A stretch of DNA of 64,000 bases, taken from Crambe crambe (Eukaryota; Porifera; Demospongiae; Poecilosclerida; Crambeidae). Below the pieces are notes generated by a model. The model did no database searches and was not told where the DNA came from. It saw only the letters and a list, made by a program, of their open reading frames with translations. Shown piece after piece: positions 9,921 to 37,402 of the stretch (the first letter of the stretch is position 1; every line of letters begins with the position of its first letter). A program made the translations under genes and the position numbers. The DNA is taken from assembly GCA_963924555.1 (NCBI GenBank), contig OZ004585.1, positions 8,324,556 through 8,388,555 on the forward strand. Direction: 5' to 3'.

Positions 9921-12773
9921 TTACTACCAGTTATGATTTGTAAGGTACCTAAAAGCCACCCTACTTTATTATTTACCTCAGTTTTTACCCACTTGCTACA
10001 GGTTGTGTACAAGTATCTGTGTACGAGGAGTTTGGGAGAGATGAAAATAATATAAGATCACTGTACAATGAAATATTTTTAATCACAATCATTGGTGGTG
10101 CTTATTGATGTGTTTAATTCATGTCTACAATGATACAATATAATCCGAGGGGGCCTTGAGAGGTTCTATACTTGAGACAGTATTTTTTATGGCTTAGTTG
10201 TATGTAGTGGTAATTGAGGAATGCCCAGCAGCTCAGCTGTAGCTACCAGTAGCCGTCATTCTAACATGCATCCTCTGGTGGCCAAGTGCCTTGGAAACGG
10301 AAATGTCCAAAGTTTTAATGGCTTCACTTGTAAAGTTATTGTAAGAACACATAACCCACATGGCTTTGCAGGAAGTTAGAGCCATGACAGCATTGTCAGG
10401 AAACAAAAAAAAATACGGTCCGACTGTAATGCGGAACTGAAATTGACTGTAGGGAGCAGTCAAAGAGCAACCAGTGCATGCCATTGACATGAGGCCCATA
10501 CATGCACAGGAGAATCAATTTGTATACTACATGCAATGATGTCAGACATATATAGCCATAGGTATTATTATTACCAGATATCTCATCATAACATTCCCAA
10601 AATCTTGTTGCATTTAATTTTTTTTCCTAATCAATGAACTATTATTAGCTACTTATACTTATAAAAATTAGCACAAAAATTGTTAAGAGTCTATAGTTGT
10701 TATAAGTATACAGCCAGTCAATTAGCGGTAATTTATCATCTGCACTATTAAGGTTCCTCATAGTCATCATGATCCTCACCATGCTCATCTGATCATAAAC
10801 AACAGCTAATCCACTGCTATGACCCTACACTGTAAACCCATTTTTAGGTTATCTCAGTGAGTTACAAATTGGAATGCAGATAGCCTAATTGTTTTTGCAG
10901 TGTGGGAGTCAGTTATGCTAAGTGTTAGTATTAGAGTCAGTGTGAGCGTTCTACCCACTCTTCTAGGTTCCACTGTACTGAGCTTGTACCAGCAGTTCTT
11001 GCTGAATTGCTCTCATTAATCACACCAAACCACGCTGATAAAAGTGTCTCCAAGTCCTCAAAGGATGGCCTTTCATCAAGATTGATGTTCCAGCATTGGT
11101 ACATTGCAGAGTAACTATAAATATAATTACCTATTGTCTATTTGCATTCACCTGGCACTTTGATCACTATATTTAGTAAAACTTGCACCAAACTCTATGA
11201 AATGTGGTAACCTGTGATAACATTGTAGTAACTTTTTCAATTCTTAACCAACTCTCTGTTGATGCATTAGACTAGGAATTTGGTTAAGAATTGAGAACGT
11301 TATAGCAGTTATAGAATGATCAAAGGTGCCAGATGAATAATGCAAATAGACTTTAATAAGCAATGATTATGACTCTTTATATTTTTAGGCTAAGAGGGGA
11401 AGGATTGACCATTTCCCTTCACTTCTTAAATGTAGCCCATGACAATGGCACCTGGGAATGAGGCTACCATAAGTATATTAAGGCCCACTTTGTTTGCCCT
11501 TAGACTAGCTAGCTATAATCACAGATCTACACTCATTACATTCTAGAACTAGAAGTGCATGCACCATTCTTGGGGGGACTCAGTCTTAGTCCACCACTCC
11601 AGCAATCGCAGCTAGTCGGAAGCTTCGATAGTTTCATATGGCTCTTTGGAGTCACTTGCTGGGAGATATTCGCTATCAAAGGACCACTACATTAAACAGT
11701 ATGTTATCTAAATAATTAATTATCTCAATAATGTTAATTGGGAAGTTTTCAAGTGATTTTGGAGTGGAACCTCCAAATAATGGACACCCCTCTGTAGAGA
11801 TCAGAGGTTGCTCTCTTTATTGGAGTGTATAATAATTAACACTATTCTTGTAATTAATTTTCATAGTGGCAGGAACTATGAATTTGACCACAAGAATTCC
11901 CAGATTTACCACTATTTTTTTTTACTACTACTATTTTTTACACAGCATACCACAGCTGATTTTTCAGTATACATTATGCTCTCAGGTGCCATCAATTTCA
12001 GCTGGAACTTCATCAGTTCGTTCCTATTCTGTCTGTAATACTTGGTTTTGGACTGTAGTGTGACCTATCGTTACCTGAAAGTAAACATATCATAGAAAAC
12101 AGCTGGTATAGGAAGTGGATAACTATAATTATTATGGCTTCTACATACAGATCGATGCACATATCCCAACCTGTAAAAAATCTAAGATCACTCTGAGGTT
12201 TACAATAGATACCCAAGGTGTCTATTGAGTCACTCACTGGAGTGATCTACAGAATACAAATCCAGAACAAAATTTACATAGCCTCCTTTCAAGTAGCCCA
12301 ACTCCAAAGCCATTTGAAGGGAGGCTATGTAAATTTTGGTTCTGTTGCTGTAACTGATTAGCTAGATAGCTAATAGTATAAACTGTGTATAGTCTTATGA
12401 TAACCACAGATACCTGGCCTAGCCACATGATACAGTTGCCTCATTACATCAAAGGTCATATCATTGTCTAACTCTAGTTTTGATCAAATGAGGCTGCCCC
12501 TATGATTAAGGTCAAATGTATTTTTGTTGTTGTTATCGTTGTTGTTTTGATTGACAGGAATGAGCCACCCCTCTAATCAGAACAGATTTTTTGGGAGCCA
12601 AATAATTTTAGAGGACATCAATGTAGAGAAAAGTTAATGCATGCAGATCCTTTATTACCTCATCAAACCTTATGATTCAACTTACAGTCACAGCAGCTCT
12701 ATCATCATCATCTAGACTTGGAGATATACAATTGCAAAGATAAATTTGAGGAATCAAGGATCATTACACGATA

Positions 12774-13090
12774 CAGTGGAGCCTCTGATTAACAACAGTG
12801 GAGCCTTTGATAAAGGACAACAGTGGAGCCTCTGATAAAGGACAACAGTGGAGCCTCTGATAAAGGATAACAGTGGAGCCTCTGATAAAGGACAACAGTG
12901 GAGCCTCTGATAAAGGACAACAGTGGAGCCTCTGATAAAGGACAACAGTGGAGCCTCTGATAAAGGACAACAGTGGAGCCTCTGATAAAGGACAACAGTG
13001 GAGCCTTTAATAAAGGACAACAGTGGAGCCTCTGAGGACAACAGTGGAGCCTCTGATAAAGGATAACAGTGGAGCCTCTGATAAAGGAAG
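12774..13090. repeat. 25-bp tandem repeat (cagtggagcctctgataaag)
   Basis: A 25-base unit recurs about twelve times (for example at 12846 and 12871) with few changes, followed by a CTTT microsatellite at 13111-13149. A shorter, less regular array of the same unit is at 43514-43710 at the equivalent site of gene D. Repetitive reading frames across both are not genes. Confidence 0.9.
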
Positions 13091-13111
13091 AGGACAAGCA
13101 TAGGATAATCT

Positions 13112-13147
<36 letters not shown>

Positions 13148-13166
13148 TGTAGGATAACTTCTGTAT

Positions 13167-13329
13167 ACAGTGGAACTTCTAAATGCGGACACCTTTGGGA
13201 CCAGTGAAAAGTGTCCTGATTAGAGAGGTGTCCCTATTTCAGGGGTTAAATTTATATTGTATTGAGACAAGAAAAAGTGTCCTGATTAGAGCATTTCAGG
13301 GAGTCCACATTTATAGGGGTTCCACTGTA
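13167..13329. mobile_element. MITE, second copy of the cagtggaacctct family
   Basis: About 163 bp with the same ends and inner words (gcggacacctttgggaccag, aagtgtcctgattagag) as the copy at 26020-26193. It lies in a pseudogene B intron, next to the 25-bp tandem array whose unit resembles its end. Confidence 0.7.
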
Positions 13330-16300
13330 ACAATAAAAACACTCTATACTAACCTCCAAAAGAAGACAACCTCTCTACAAAGGACAAAAGGCTGGGTCTC
13401 AAGTGTGTCCATTAATAATTTCGGAGGTCCAAGGTGGGTACCTCGTATTTAGCGAGTAGGCCTTTATTTGCTAATATAAGCACGCGCTAATAATAAAATT
13501 TCGTATAATTAGAAGTTGAACAAAACAGTAGGCTAGCTCCTGGCGGAGTTAGTTAGCTAGCTAGATCGCTGTTATCTTCATCAGAGTCTGTTTCAGATAC
13601 TTCATCATCTAATTTCATGGACTCAAGAATGGCAGCAGTAGGGGAAAGGCAGGAGTGACAGGTGTGATAGATGGAAGTATCACTATTCCCAATGAAGCTC
13701 GCAATGAAGATCCTTTTTGTTCAATCTACAAAATCTAACTCTCCAATATCCTTTTGAGATACCCTATATCCTTTCAGAAAGTAAACATCTGTTCAAATTG
13801 GGGGGGGGGGGGGGAAATATCCCCTTAAACCGCTAAAATTAGTAGCCGCCAATAATACCCACCTTAAGGTGGTGAACTTTCATTCATTAATGAATAGGCC
13901 TCTGATAAGATAAGTTTCCTTGGACATTACCAATATCCTTTTGAGATATCCTAGCTATATCCTTTCAGAAAGTAAACATCTGTTCAAATTTGGGGGCAAT
14001 TCCTACAAATGACAGTTATTGACATGAAGCAGGTAATTATGATGGGGGGGGGGGGGGGGGGGGGGGGCAATTCCTACAAATGACAGTTATTGACATGAAG
14101 CAGGTAATTATGATTGGGGGGGGGGGAATTCCTACAAATGCAATGAGGAAATGAGGTCAGATTAGAGGATAACCATGCCTGAGGTCATCCTGCTATAACT
14201 TATAAGTAAGGGGATGAGAAATCTCATCATGACTTTGTATGCCAAGCAGACAATTAGCCTCTATGTAGCTAGGGATGCCCCCATAATAAACATGCATGTT
14301 TTAATCCCATCAGCCAGAGGGGAGTGAACCACATGCAAGGCATTATTACATCATACATGTACCCAATTTCCTACATCATTTATGTCACACATTTGTCCTC
14401 CAACATGGACAGTTACTTCACTCAGATCCACTGATCTCCAGTTTTGTCCCTGCATAAAATTCATTGTAATAATAATACATATATAGCTAGTGATTAAAGT
14501 CCATCATGAGCTAGCTATACGTACTTCTACACTGGCCATCTCAAGAATCATTATAAATTAAAATAAGGACACAATACAATCATGATAGGAATCAACCCAT
14601 AACTAGCCAATCACTGCATGGTCATTATTTCTAGGAAAATTATATTATAGCCACCTAATCATACATGCATGGTCATTTGACATCCAAACACTCGTACCCA
14701 GGCCCACTTATTTTCTCCTGCTCTGCAAAAAAAAAGAAAGAAAGTGAACCTGCATTATATAGGTGTCAGTTTTTGTTTTTATAAGTATGACCAATCAACT
14801 CAGATTCTCCATTTTTTTGACTCAAAGACTGGCTGTAGTATACGAAGACTGTTTGTTTAAACTCACAATTATTCTGACATAGTCTTATGATTCTTTGACC
14901 ACTTTTTCTGTTACCAACAGGAGTCCTGTTGGGTTAGGTCTCACAGACAGTTGGGGGGAAGGGTACTAGCTATGTCCATAAGATTGGTCAATCTGGGAGC
15001 ATAGCCTCCACTTTTTGGAAATCAGAATCAGGGGGAAACTACACCCACCAATTAATAGGTGCACTGCCCACTATGAATATCATTAAATGGCTGCAAAAAT
15101 TGAATTGTGAGTTAAATGTGACTTTTTTGTTTGGCTAGAGATGTAGCTTTTTACATTGAGAAGTATGAGGATCACTTGACAGAGGAGGTGTTCCAAGGTC
15201 TTCACACTCGGCCATCAACAGAGAGCTTACCATACAGTGGAGTAGGAAGTGGGGGGGGGGGGGGGGGGGGGGGGGGGGCCAGTGGCCCCCCAATATTTTA
15301 TAAGGGGGGCCTGGCCTCCCCAATAAAACAGAAGAAATGATACTAGCAGTGTGTAATTATCTTAGCTACAACAATGAATGTACACATTCCATGCATCTTT
15401 TGTCTATTTTAACATCATGCTGCAGTATTATATCATAACTAAGTGAGTTAGTAGCTACAGTCTAGTAGTCCAGGTGGCTGCCCCCCCCCCCCCCCCCCAA
15501 TATTTTTTAGCTTCCTACTCCACTGCCATAGATTGTCAAACAAAAGTAGCTAACTGTAGCATGCATGCAGCACATCTGCATATAATTAATAATAATGTCA
15601 TGTCATGTAATTTTAGCATTATGTGTAGTGCAGTTGTAGAGCAGTCTGGTTCAGCAGACTGCTGAGCTGAGCTGTCTAGTAGCCACTAAAGTGCAGGAAT
15701 CATTCTGGGAAAAGGAGTATTTGATAGATTGCAGCAACATTTAAATTGATGGACATTCCTTGTAATATACATTCTCTTCATTCCGTAGCTACTTACTATT
15801 ACTTACTTCACTTGATAGCTACTGTGATCAAATCTCCTCTAACTTTCTCTAACCAAATTCAAAATTAATTTAGGTTAAAAAATAATTATAGCAGTTATAA
15901 TGAATTATAACATTGTAGCTAGTGACGACTACTTTGGCTCTAATTATAAGAGGTAAACTCACGAGCACTCCAAATTATGGTGAACCGAATACGCTGGGCT
16001 ACATCAAAGTCTCTGCAGTGAAGTTGAGTTTTATTCCTCCACTAATAATTTGTATGAAAGGGAAAAAATTTCTGCTAAATAAAAAGGCCATGTAGTGTTA
16101 GTCGCTCTGTACTTTTACCTATAGCAGTTTCTGTGAACAAACATCAAAATTATGCTGCCTTCAATATAAATAATCCCTACATCACTGCCTGCTTTAATTG
16201 TTCATGTCAGTGTAAAAGTTCTGCTTGGTTTAGGCAGTGATGTAGGGATTATTACATAGAGAGTGCAGTAACATCAAGTTATCATCAATTCATTGCCTAC

Positions 16301-17564
16301 TTCCATGTAAAGTTCAAGGCTATAGGGGATAGGGATAGGGCTATACTTAATGCAACAGATGTCCTCTAGTCAAATTTAGAAGTGACGTAATTAGTAGCTA
16401 TAATCGCTACAAACAACCCAAAAGATGATTTCATTTTATAGTGGAATCTCTAATCAAAGGACACTTCAAAGGTGGTGGTTGTTACTCTAATGTGGGATTG
16501 CATATTGAGGTTGGAGAGATGTAAAAACTGGATTCGGTCTGTATGCAAACTGAGCTCCAAAACTCTAAACTATCTGGTTGTCAAATTGCAGAATCAATGG
16601 GAAGTAGTTGGAGGGTTCTGGTGCTCGGTTACTAATGCAGATTATTCCTCAGCATTCCTGTAACAAACATGCAAACAAACAAATAAACAACATACAAACA
16701 AGTAAATAATAGGAGTTCAATTAATAAAGGACCCCCACGATTTCAAATGAATGGTGTGGCACTACACCATTAATTTCCAGCATTACACATACTTTCAATG
16801 GGATTACATGTATAGGAAATGTGTTGCTTTTGTGAATTCCTAGAGACTAATTACGTATTTAGCATGCAACTATTTCGAGGTTAAAGTTACATTTGCTTAC
16901 AGCCAATCCAGAATTAATTTCATGTGCCACAAAGAAAATTTATTACATGAAAATTACTTAGCTACATGTACCCTACAACATGGGGTGCCATCTGTATAAT
17001 TATGATAAGCATAATGGGCACCTTTTATATATGATACCTGGGATGGTTGGCATGGTAATTATCATATAGTTTTCCTATGTAATTCACCCTTTACCAAATT
17101 TAAGCATAACTCACATAAGTCTGGCGTGCGCGTAGTAGCAACCCTTACCAACCCAAGGTAAGGGTCGCCGCTACGCCAGACTAAACTCACATTATAGTGC
17201 ACTCAGTTCCAATAACTCCATTGCATTAAACCAAGTGCCACTGATCACCAGCCAAGTGCCTCCGGCTATGGGACCAAACCTGGGATGTACACTGCTCACA
17301 AGGCCCCAGTGAGACCTGTCTAATCAGACCACCCTGTAATGAGACCACCTCTCTATTAAGATCACTCCACCATGTCCCAACAGCACCTATTCCAGCTACA
17401 GTGAAATCTGTCTAATCAGACCACCCTCTAATCAGACCACCACTCCACATGTCCCAACAGCTTTGACCTATACTAAAGAGACAACCCCACTTGTTTCAAC
17501 CATATAGCTAATATCATTGTAGACGGACATGAAATGTATGTTGTTACTGTAGCTAGTAGCTATT

Positions 17565-18330
17565 TTGTGCAATCACAAATTCAAAGCTTACGAAGGGATG
17601 GTGTTTCGTGGATTTCTGGTGATGATATTAGGGTTGCTTCTGTACTCAAATGACACATTAGTCTCATTGATGGTCTGGACACCCATCAATTCGCACCACC
17701 AGTGTAGTAGGAGAGGAGGAAGGGGAGGAGGTGTTAGTGCTGGTACAAGTTATCTGAGTGAAAGTCTTCACTCTGAAATTGTGCAGTGATAAACACTAAC
17801 AAACTGCAAGCCACAAACTCAAAGACTCACATGTCTCTGCATTCAAGTCCCCTTGCTTCATCTAGTGTTATTCTTGTGGAGGTTCCAATGTCCAATCCAG
17901 TGCCGTTGATAGTCAACTTACTATGGGGCCAAATCCTGGCTCCACATGCACTGCTCACTGTAGGCACCACTGCCGTGAAACCATCCAGTCTGCCTGTGCT
18001 TATTCCTGTATCTCTCACGAGATTAACCTCCACTCTTTGTGCTCCTTCTCCCATTCCTGATCCAGTCTGACAAAGGACCTAGCTGCATTCCAGAGATGTA
18101 GTCCATGTTGAGTGGAGTGCAGTCCACTCTTCCAACAGTTATATTGTTACCAGCTTCCAAATTCCACGCCTAGGTCTCTTCCTCTAATGATAAGGATGGT
18201 CCCTCCATTAGGAAGGCCAGAGGAAGGGGGAGAACCCTGTAATCACAGGAGCTGGACACTGTTCTCCAATAACAATGAAAGAATTAGAAGGCACAGACTG
18301 TCTGCACTCCTCTGAAATGGAGCACATCAT
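17565..18330 (-). pseudogene. Broken copy of the gene C PSI3-IPT exons
   Basis: The minus strand over 18330-17827 reads like the C exon at 30950-31556 (GAQRVEVNLVRD, SRLTINGTG-like and ITLDEARGLECRDM are visible), but indels shift the frame in the first IPT and at SSACGARIWP. Copies of the next C exon follow at about 17570-17770. To the left the homology switches to gene D near 17300, so two duplications abut here. It belongs with pseudogene B as a decayed block. Confidence 0.7.
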
Positions 18331-18529
18331 AACATGCATGTGTTGTGGACTCAGCTAGATGTGGGTGCATGTGGGGGACACAACTATATATCACAGAATG
18401 TTGGTGACACCCTCCCCTATTAGCTACAACCATTAATGAAGCACAGTGCCATGTGCTTTTTGATTATTGCACATGTATGATTTTATCATATGTCCATGGT
18501 GGTCAACTCATGCTCATGGTGGTTTTTCG

Positions 18530-18960
18530 CATGGAGACTCAGAGTATTCATATTTTATCATCTCCAATAGCTACACATGATGCTTCAGGGTCTGAAATAA
18601 TAACGAGAGCATGCAACTGAAGGTGAGAACTTTAGTGAATTATATGAAGAAGAGTTCATCTGTGGAGCAAAGACTTATCCTGCTTCACATGACATGCATC
18701 TCTTGACCGGATAACTAGTTGAAGACTTTTTCACAGGATCTCCAGGAACAACAGTTGTAATATCCAGGGGCTGTCGAACTTTGCAAGGACTCCAGTGTAA
18801 TCCGTTATGTACCATTAAGTTAGCAGATATTAATAGAGCTATGTCAAGGAGATTCAACGTGTGTTCAGAAGGAAGAGGAAAAATCTTTCCGGATCGAGTC
18901 AAGAGTGTCACAGCTTTGAGGTATGATAATTTGCAGCTCTGACCTTTGTCAGTCTTGCAT
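18530..18960 (+). pseudogene. Inverted fragment of a Sema exon
   Basis: On the plus strand, opposite to every other receptor sequence here, pieces homologous to the second half of the A/C Sema exon appear (LYEEEFICGAKTYPAS, VEDFFTGSPGTT, ISRGCRT), ending with the exon donor gaggtatga and part of the first intron. Stop codons and frameshifts are present. It forms one half of a Sema exon whose other half lies at 19016-19456 in the opposite orientation. Confidence 0.75.
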
Positions 18961-19015
18961 GCTGACCAATCATCTGCCACTAAACTGATTGGCCAGTTTG
19001 CAACGCTGACAAACT

Positions 19016-19456
19016 TCAAAGTGACAAGGAACTTATCATGCATGATATTGACGTTGTCCAAAATTCCATCGCCTCGATAGAAGTCTTGGTAGAATGTAGT
19101 AGCTCTTGAGAACAATCTTCAGCAATACAATATTGTTTTAAAGAGATGGATCTTGGCTGCGCAATTCCAAGGTAATATGTATCATCTGCTGTGAACATGC
19201 CCGCATTAACTCTATCATTTCTAGCTGCATTCTGTGCAAATGATTCAACGCTGAGTGGTTCACTAAAGTCAGAAGTGTTGTAGATCATGCATGAACGGGA
19301 GTCTACAGAGCACAACACTATAAATTGCTTCTCCCTCGAATCAAGGGACAAAAACTGAGATGAAGTGAAGATTACATCTTGCTTCGGAACTGACAGATCA
19401 GAATGATCCAGCTGAATGAGCCTATTCGAAAAAGCTTCTGAATGTAATACTCCCAA
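19016..19456 (-). pseudogene. 5' half of a Sema exon, truncated at both ends
   Basis: An open 146-codon stretch starting inside the A/C Sema exon (NRLIQLDHSDLSVPKQD) and running to TSIEAM, after which it breaks into the inverted segment. The signal peptide and first strands are missing; the ATG at 19456 is in unrelated sequence. The frame is otherwise intact and close to A and C, which dates the rearrangement as recent. Confidence 0.7.
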
Positions 19457-19562
19457 AGTTTCAAATAAACGGTACTATTGTTACTGTCATTATTGCTTGT
19501 TTGTTGCATGTAAAAATTGAGAAAATGTGAACAGTTATTACAACTGTTCATAGTTTAGTTAC

Positions 19563-19744
19563 GAAAATTGTTACATCTTGGCACACAGGATTCCATGCCC
19601 CATCGATGCAGATCTCGATTCTACCAACAGCCAAATCAAAATCAATGTAGAAGGTGCCATCCATTCTTCCATCCAGGTCGGAATAATAATCAGACTCATC
19701 CCCTATGATAATTCTAGCCGTGTAATTTTCACACACATCTGCCT
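19563..19744 (-). CDS. Orphan exon with the start of an SRCR domain
   Basis: A spliceable exon (acceptor tag/gcag side, donor gtaaca after the last Asp) encodes an acidic segment followed by VGRIEICIDGAWNPVCQD. That is the first strand pair of a scavenger receptor cysteine-rich domain (G-R-[VI]-E-[VI]-C, then W-x-x-V-C-D/Q-D). SRCR proteins are numerous in sponges. No following exon with the rest of the domain is visible, so this is a fragment or an exon of a dispersed gene. Confidence 0.5.
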
Positions 19745-19779
19745 ATTAAAATATATATCATGTGTAAATGGATACTAAA

Positions 19780-21680
19780 GATCTGGGACACAGCCCTGGA
19801 CTTTGGCCAAAGAGGTACCAAGGCAATACAGTCAATGACCAGACCTGTATGTGGCAGCAGCCTATGCAATCAGTCAATTCCAGAGTCTACCTCTTATTTC
19901 GATCACTATGTGAATGAACACATCCAAGGATAAGAGATGACCAAGGAAGATGTCAAAAAGACCCCTCCCTGGACCTTGCACCTGTTTTCCATACGCCCAC
20001 TTGACGGGGGCAGTTTTCTCATTTTTATTTCACTCCTTATTTTTATTTCACTCCTATCTGTTTCTGCCCCTGCGGCTTATTCAAAAGATAGATTGAATTG
20101 ATGTCAATTGATTAACTGTTTGGATGGTGAAAGTGTGTTATAACTGATCTTCTTGTCATTGAGAACTTCACATGCTCGATCAACAAATGATAAGTGGAAT
20201 TATGCTTCGATGATTCAAGATTCCCAATAATACAAGTATACTTATAGTTAATAGCTGTAAACTAGTTTAAACTAAGTAACTAACTAGTAAACTAAGTAAC
20301 TAACTAGTAAACTAAGCTTTCTGGCCCTGTGCATTTGATGCTAGTGAAGTTACTAACTACGTTAAGCATAAAAGATGTTTATATAGCTCAGGCTATGCTT
20401 GAATTGGATTCTCATGCTAGGTATATACCTATTATTCAATTTTCTTTATTTCCTGGTGTGTAGTTTGAAAGGTAAAATTCTCTTTCTGCATCTCAGGAAG
20501 GTTAGATGAGCAGTGCTGCTCTGCAGCTGCTAGATTATCAATTTGATGTGTCATGCATGAAAAAATCTATTAAAAATGTCACTTAATATTACTTCCTTGT
20601 ACGTATGCTTAGAATCTCAAATCTTCAGCATTATTCCTGGATTCTCCATACACGCGCAGGCGCCACTTATCAACACAGCCTCACTTCAGGGAGAGTCTAG
20701 CTACTACTGTATGGTCCATTAATGCAGTTTGCATAACTAACTATTAGTAAGTCCTTAGCAATATAATTTGCTAGCTAATCAAAACTTTTGACTACCAACA
20801 CCTCCCAGAATCTTCATACCACAGTTATTATGGGGGAGAGCCTGACTAGTGAGAATATTTGCAAGACCAATGCACAAAACACTGCTAGCTACACCTCTGC
20901 TAGTCTGCTAGACAAAACAGGCTGGGGTCCCTATATTATTTAGGGACGGGGATCCCATATCTACATAGATTTGGGGGGGTCCCTAAAAAATAGGGGGATC
21001 CCAAAATTTTAACACCTGGAATCATTCCATTCCACAGAATAGTGAGGCTCTTCTTCATTATAAACTGCATGCATCATGGGTGGTGGAACCCAGTGTCATA
21101 GGGTGGAATGTCCCCCTCTTAGAATGACCCGGGGGTCATTTTACCCTAGGTACTAGGTTGAAGTGACCTGGGGTCACTTTAACCTAGGCTGGAATGATCC
21201 CCCCTGGGTCACTCAGCCCTAGGGTATATTGACCCCTCTAGGATGTAGTGGCCCCCCTAGGTCACTTTGGGGGTCACTATACCCTGGGGGTCACTACACC
21301 CTCCGGTGGAATGTCCCCCTCTTAGAATGACCCGGGGGTCATTTTACCCTAGGGCCTAGGGTGAAAATTACTTTGGTGAACATCAAAACCACTCGATACT
21401 TTTTTTCTTCCATGCTGCTGCTGCTGCTGCTGTGACACATTGCTTATGAAACCACTTTTGGCATGAGCTGCAACTGATATTCAGGTTGCAAAAAATCTCA
21501 AAAGATAATTGCTGCCGAACTTGAGCTTTTTTCTGATGTTATCACCTGATTTTCTAACAGTTGAAAAGATGCTCCCGAAACTTGTGTGATATGATGGATT
21601 ATCATAACAGAGTGACATTGCAAAAGCTAAAACATATAGCCCACAATCACTGTCATTGCAGATTCAAGCAGTTTCTATAT
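19780..21680. other. Repeat-rich spacer without supported gene
   Basis: The segment at 19790-20100 (plus strand WDTALDFGQRGTKAIQ) looks like a decayed mobile-element reading frame but cannot be named. At 20264-20320 a 21-base unit (aactagtaaactaagtaact) repeats about three times. 20930-21000 has ggggatccc/ggggtccc palindromes, and 21105-21370 holds many GGGTCA/TGACCC words. Nothing here is supported as a host gene. Confidence 0.4.
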
Positions 21681-21682
21681 AC

Positions 21683-22193
<511 letters not shown>

Positions 22194-22199
22194 CTGTTT

Positions 22200-23172
22200 G
22201 GGGGAACAGATATTACATGCACGTCACATGACAGCCATCACCATTACCCTGAATTTTTGCACATTGACGAAACTCCAGTGGAGTAGGAATAGGAAATTTA
22301 TTGGGTGGGAACAGTTAATCACAGTAATAGGAACAAATATCAATCCTTCTGTCATTAAATTGAGCATATGCATTAGATAACAGTCAGAAAGCAGTAGTGA
22401 AATTGCACATTCATGCATGTAATTGCTTGGTGCTTGGTCTTTACTTTCAATATACTCAAGTTAGCTGTTCATATTATTGGGGGGGGGGCAGTGCCCCTCC
22501 ATCTATAGTATTGGGGGCAGTGCCCCCCTGCCCCCCCCCCCCTATTCCTACTCCATTGATACAGTATCATACCAGCAACCACAGCTAGCTAAAATATAGT
22601 CTCGCAGGCCGATCTTTTACCAAAATAGCTACACCTCCCGATATCGTCAGTGATATAATGTATGGAAACTGAATTAGCCAGAGAAATTGTAAAGGAATAT
22701 TATTCAGTGATCACAAAATGCCAAATACTTACCAGATTTTCTATCAGGTATCGCGCATGCTCCTGCATGCAGTGAGCAGTGAGCTGCTAGCTATGCCGCA
22801 GACATAGCACCACCTCAGGTTTTCTAAGGGAAAATGAGCGCTCTTTCTGCTCAGATTGGTCTAGTCAGAAAGGTCTTTCAGTCAATGCGATGAGTGAAGT
22901 CTCTTTTGGCCTGACCACTGAAAAAATGCTTCCGCCGCCCATGTGCATGATTGAACTCCCTTAGCAGCACTTCTTAGCCAACCTTCTTCTGTAGCATTTC
23001 TCAGCTGGAAAATTCTTTTATATAATCAATACACAGCAAACCCTTTACCATGCACTAATGCTACAGTGTAAATACTAGCAAGAATAATAGGGTGAATTTG
23101 GGTAGCATGAGCATCCGAATCTAAGGGGAAATTTTTATCTAGTTCTGTAGCTAGCTATAGTTCTTCACAACT
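22200..23172. other. Spacer downstream of gene C
   Basis: AT-rich sequence with poly-G/poly-C runs (about 22480-22545) and an agctagct-type background. Missing glycerol kinase exons would be expected here but none is visible. No polyadenylation signal can be assigned with confidence. Confidence 0.4.

Positions 23173-37402
<14,230 letters not shown>

Larger units (their letters stand above)
10750..17300 (-). pseudogene. Pseudogene B: broken copy of the 3' half of gene D
   Basis: Intron-containing copies of gene D exons occur in order at about 17190-17297 (IPT end), 16480-16660, 15950-16050, 14870-15030, 14395-14455, 12685-12735, 12050-12075 (start of the membrane exon), 11940-12050 (activation segment), 11530-11690, 10990-11115 and 10750-10790 (acidic tail). 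The sequence jumps near 12060 from the kinase exon directly to the start of the membrane exon, so the membrane, juxtamembrane and kinase N-lobe exons are deleted. Further damage: the kinase W-M-A-P-E box reads LMAPE, a 9-base deletion follows it, and the exon at 16480 has an in-frame stop. It is a duplicate, not a retrocopy, because introns are retained. Confidence 0.75.

Noticed and set aside
12774-13090. CRISPR-like array
   Set aside because: Repeats are directly adjacent without unique spacers, and the genome is a eukaryote.
12754-13101. Overlapping minus-strand reading frames of about 100 codons with repeated Gly-Ser-Thr-Val-like units
   Set aside because: They are the 25-bp tandem repeat read in three frames; identical units in all frames and no start context.
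15131-15340. Glycine-rich or proline-rich short proteins
   Set aside because: Driven by poly-G/poly-C runs in a pseudogene intron; no splice or domain support.
17786-18070. Plus-strand frames opposite the IPT exon copies (also 30905-31195, 47066-47305 and 54756-54980)
   Set aside because: Antisense shadows; they recur only because the sense exon is conserved.
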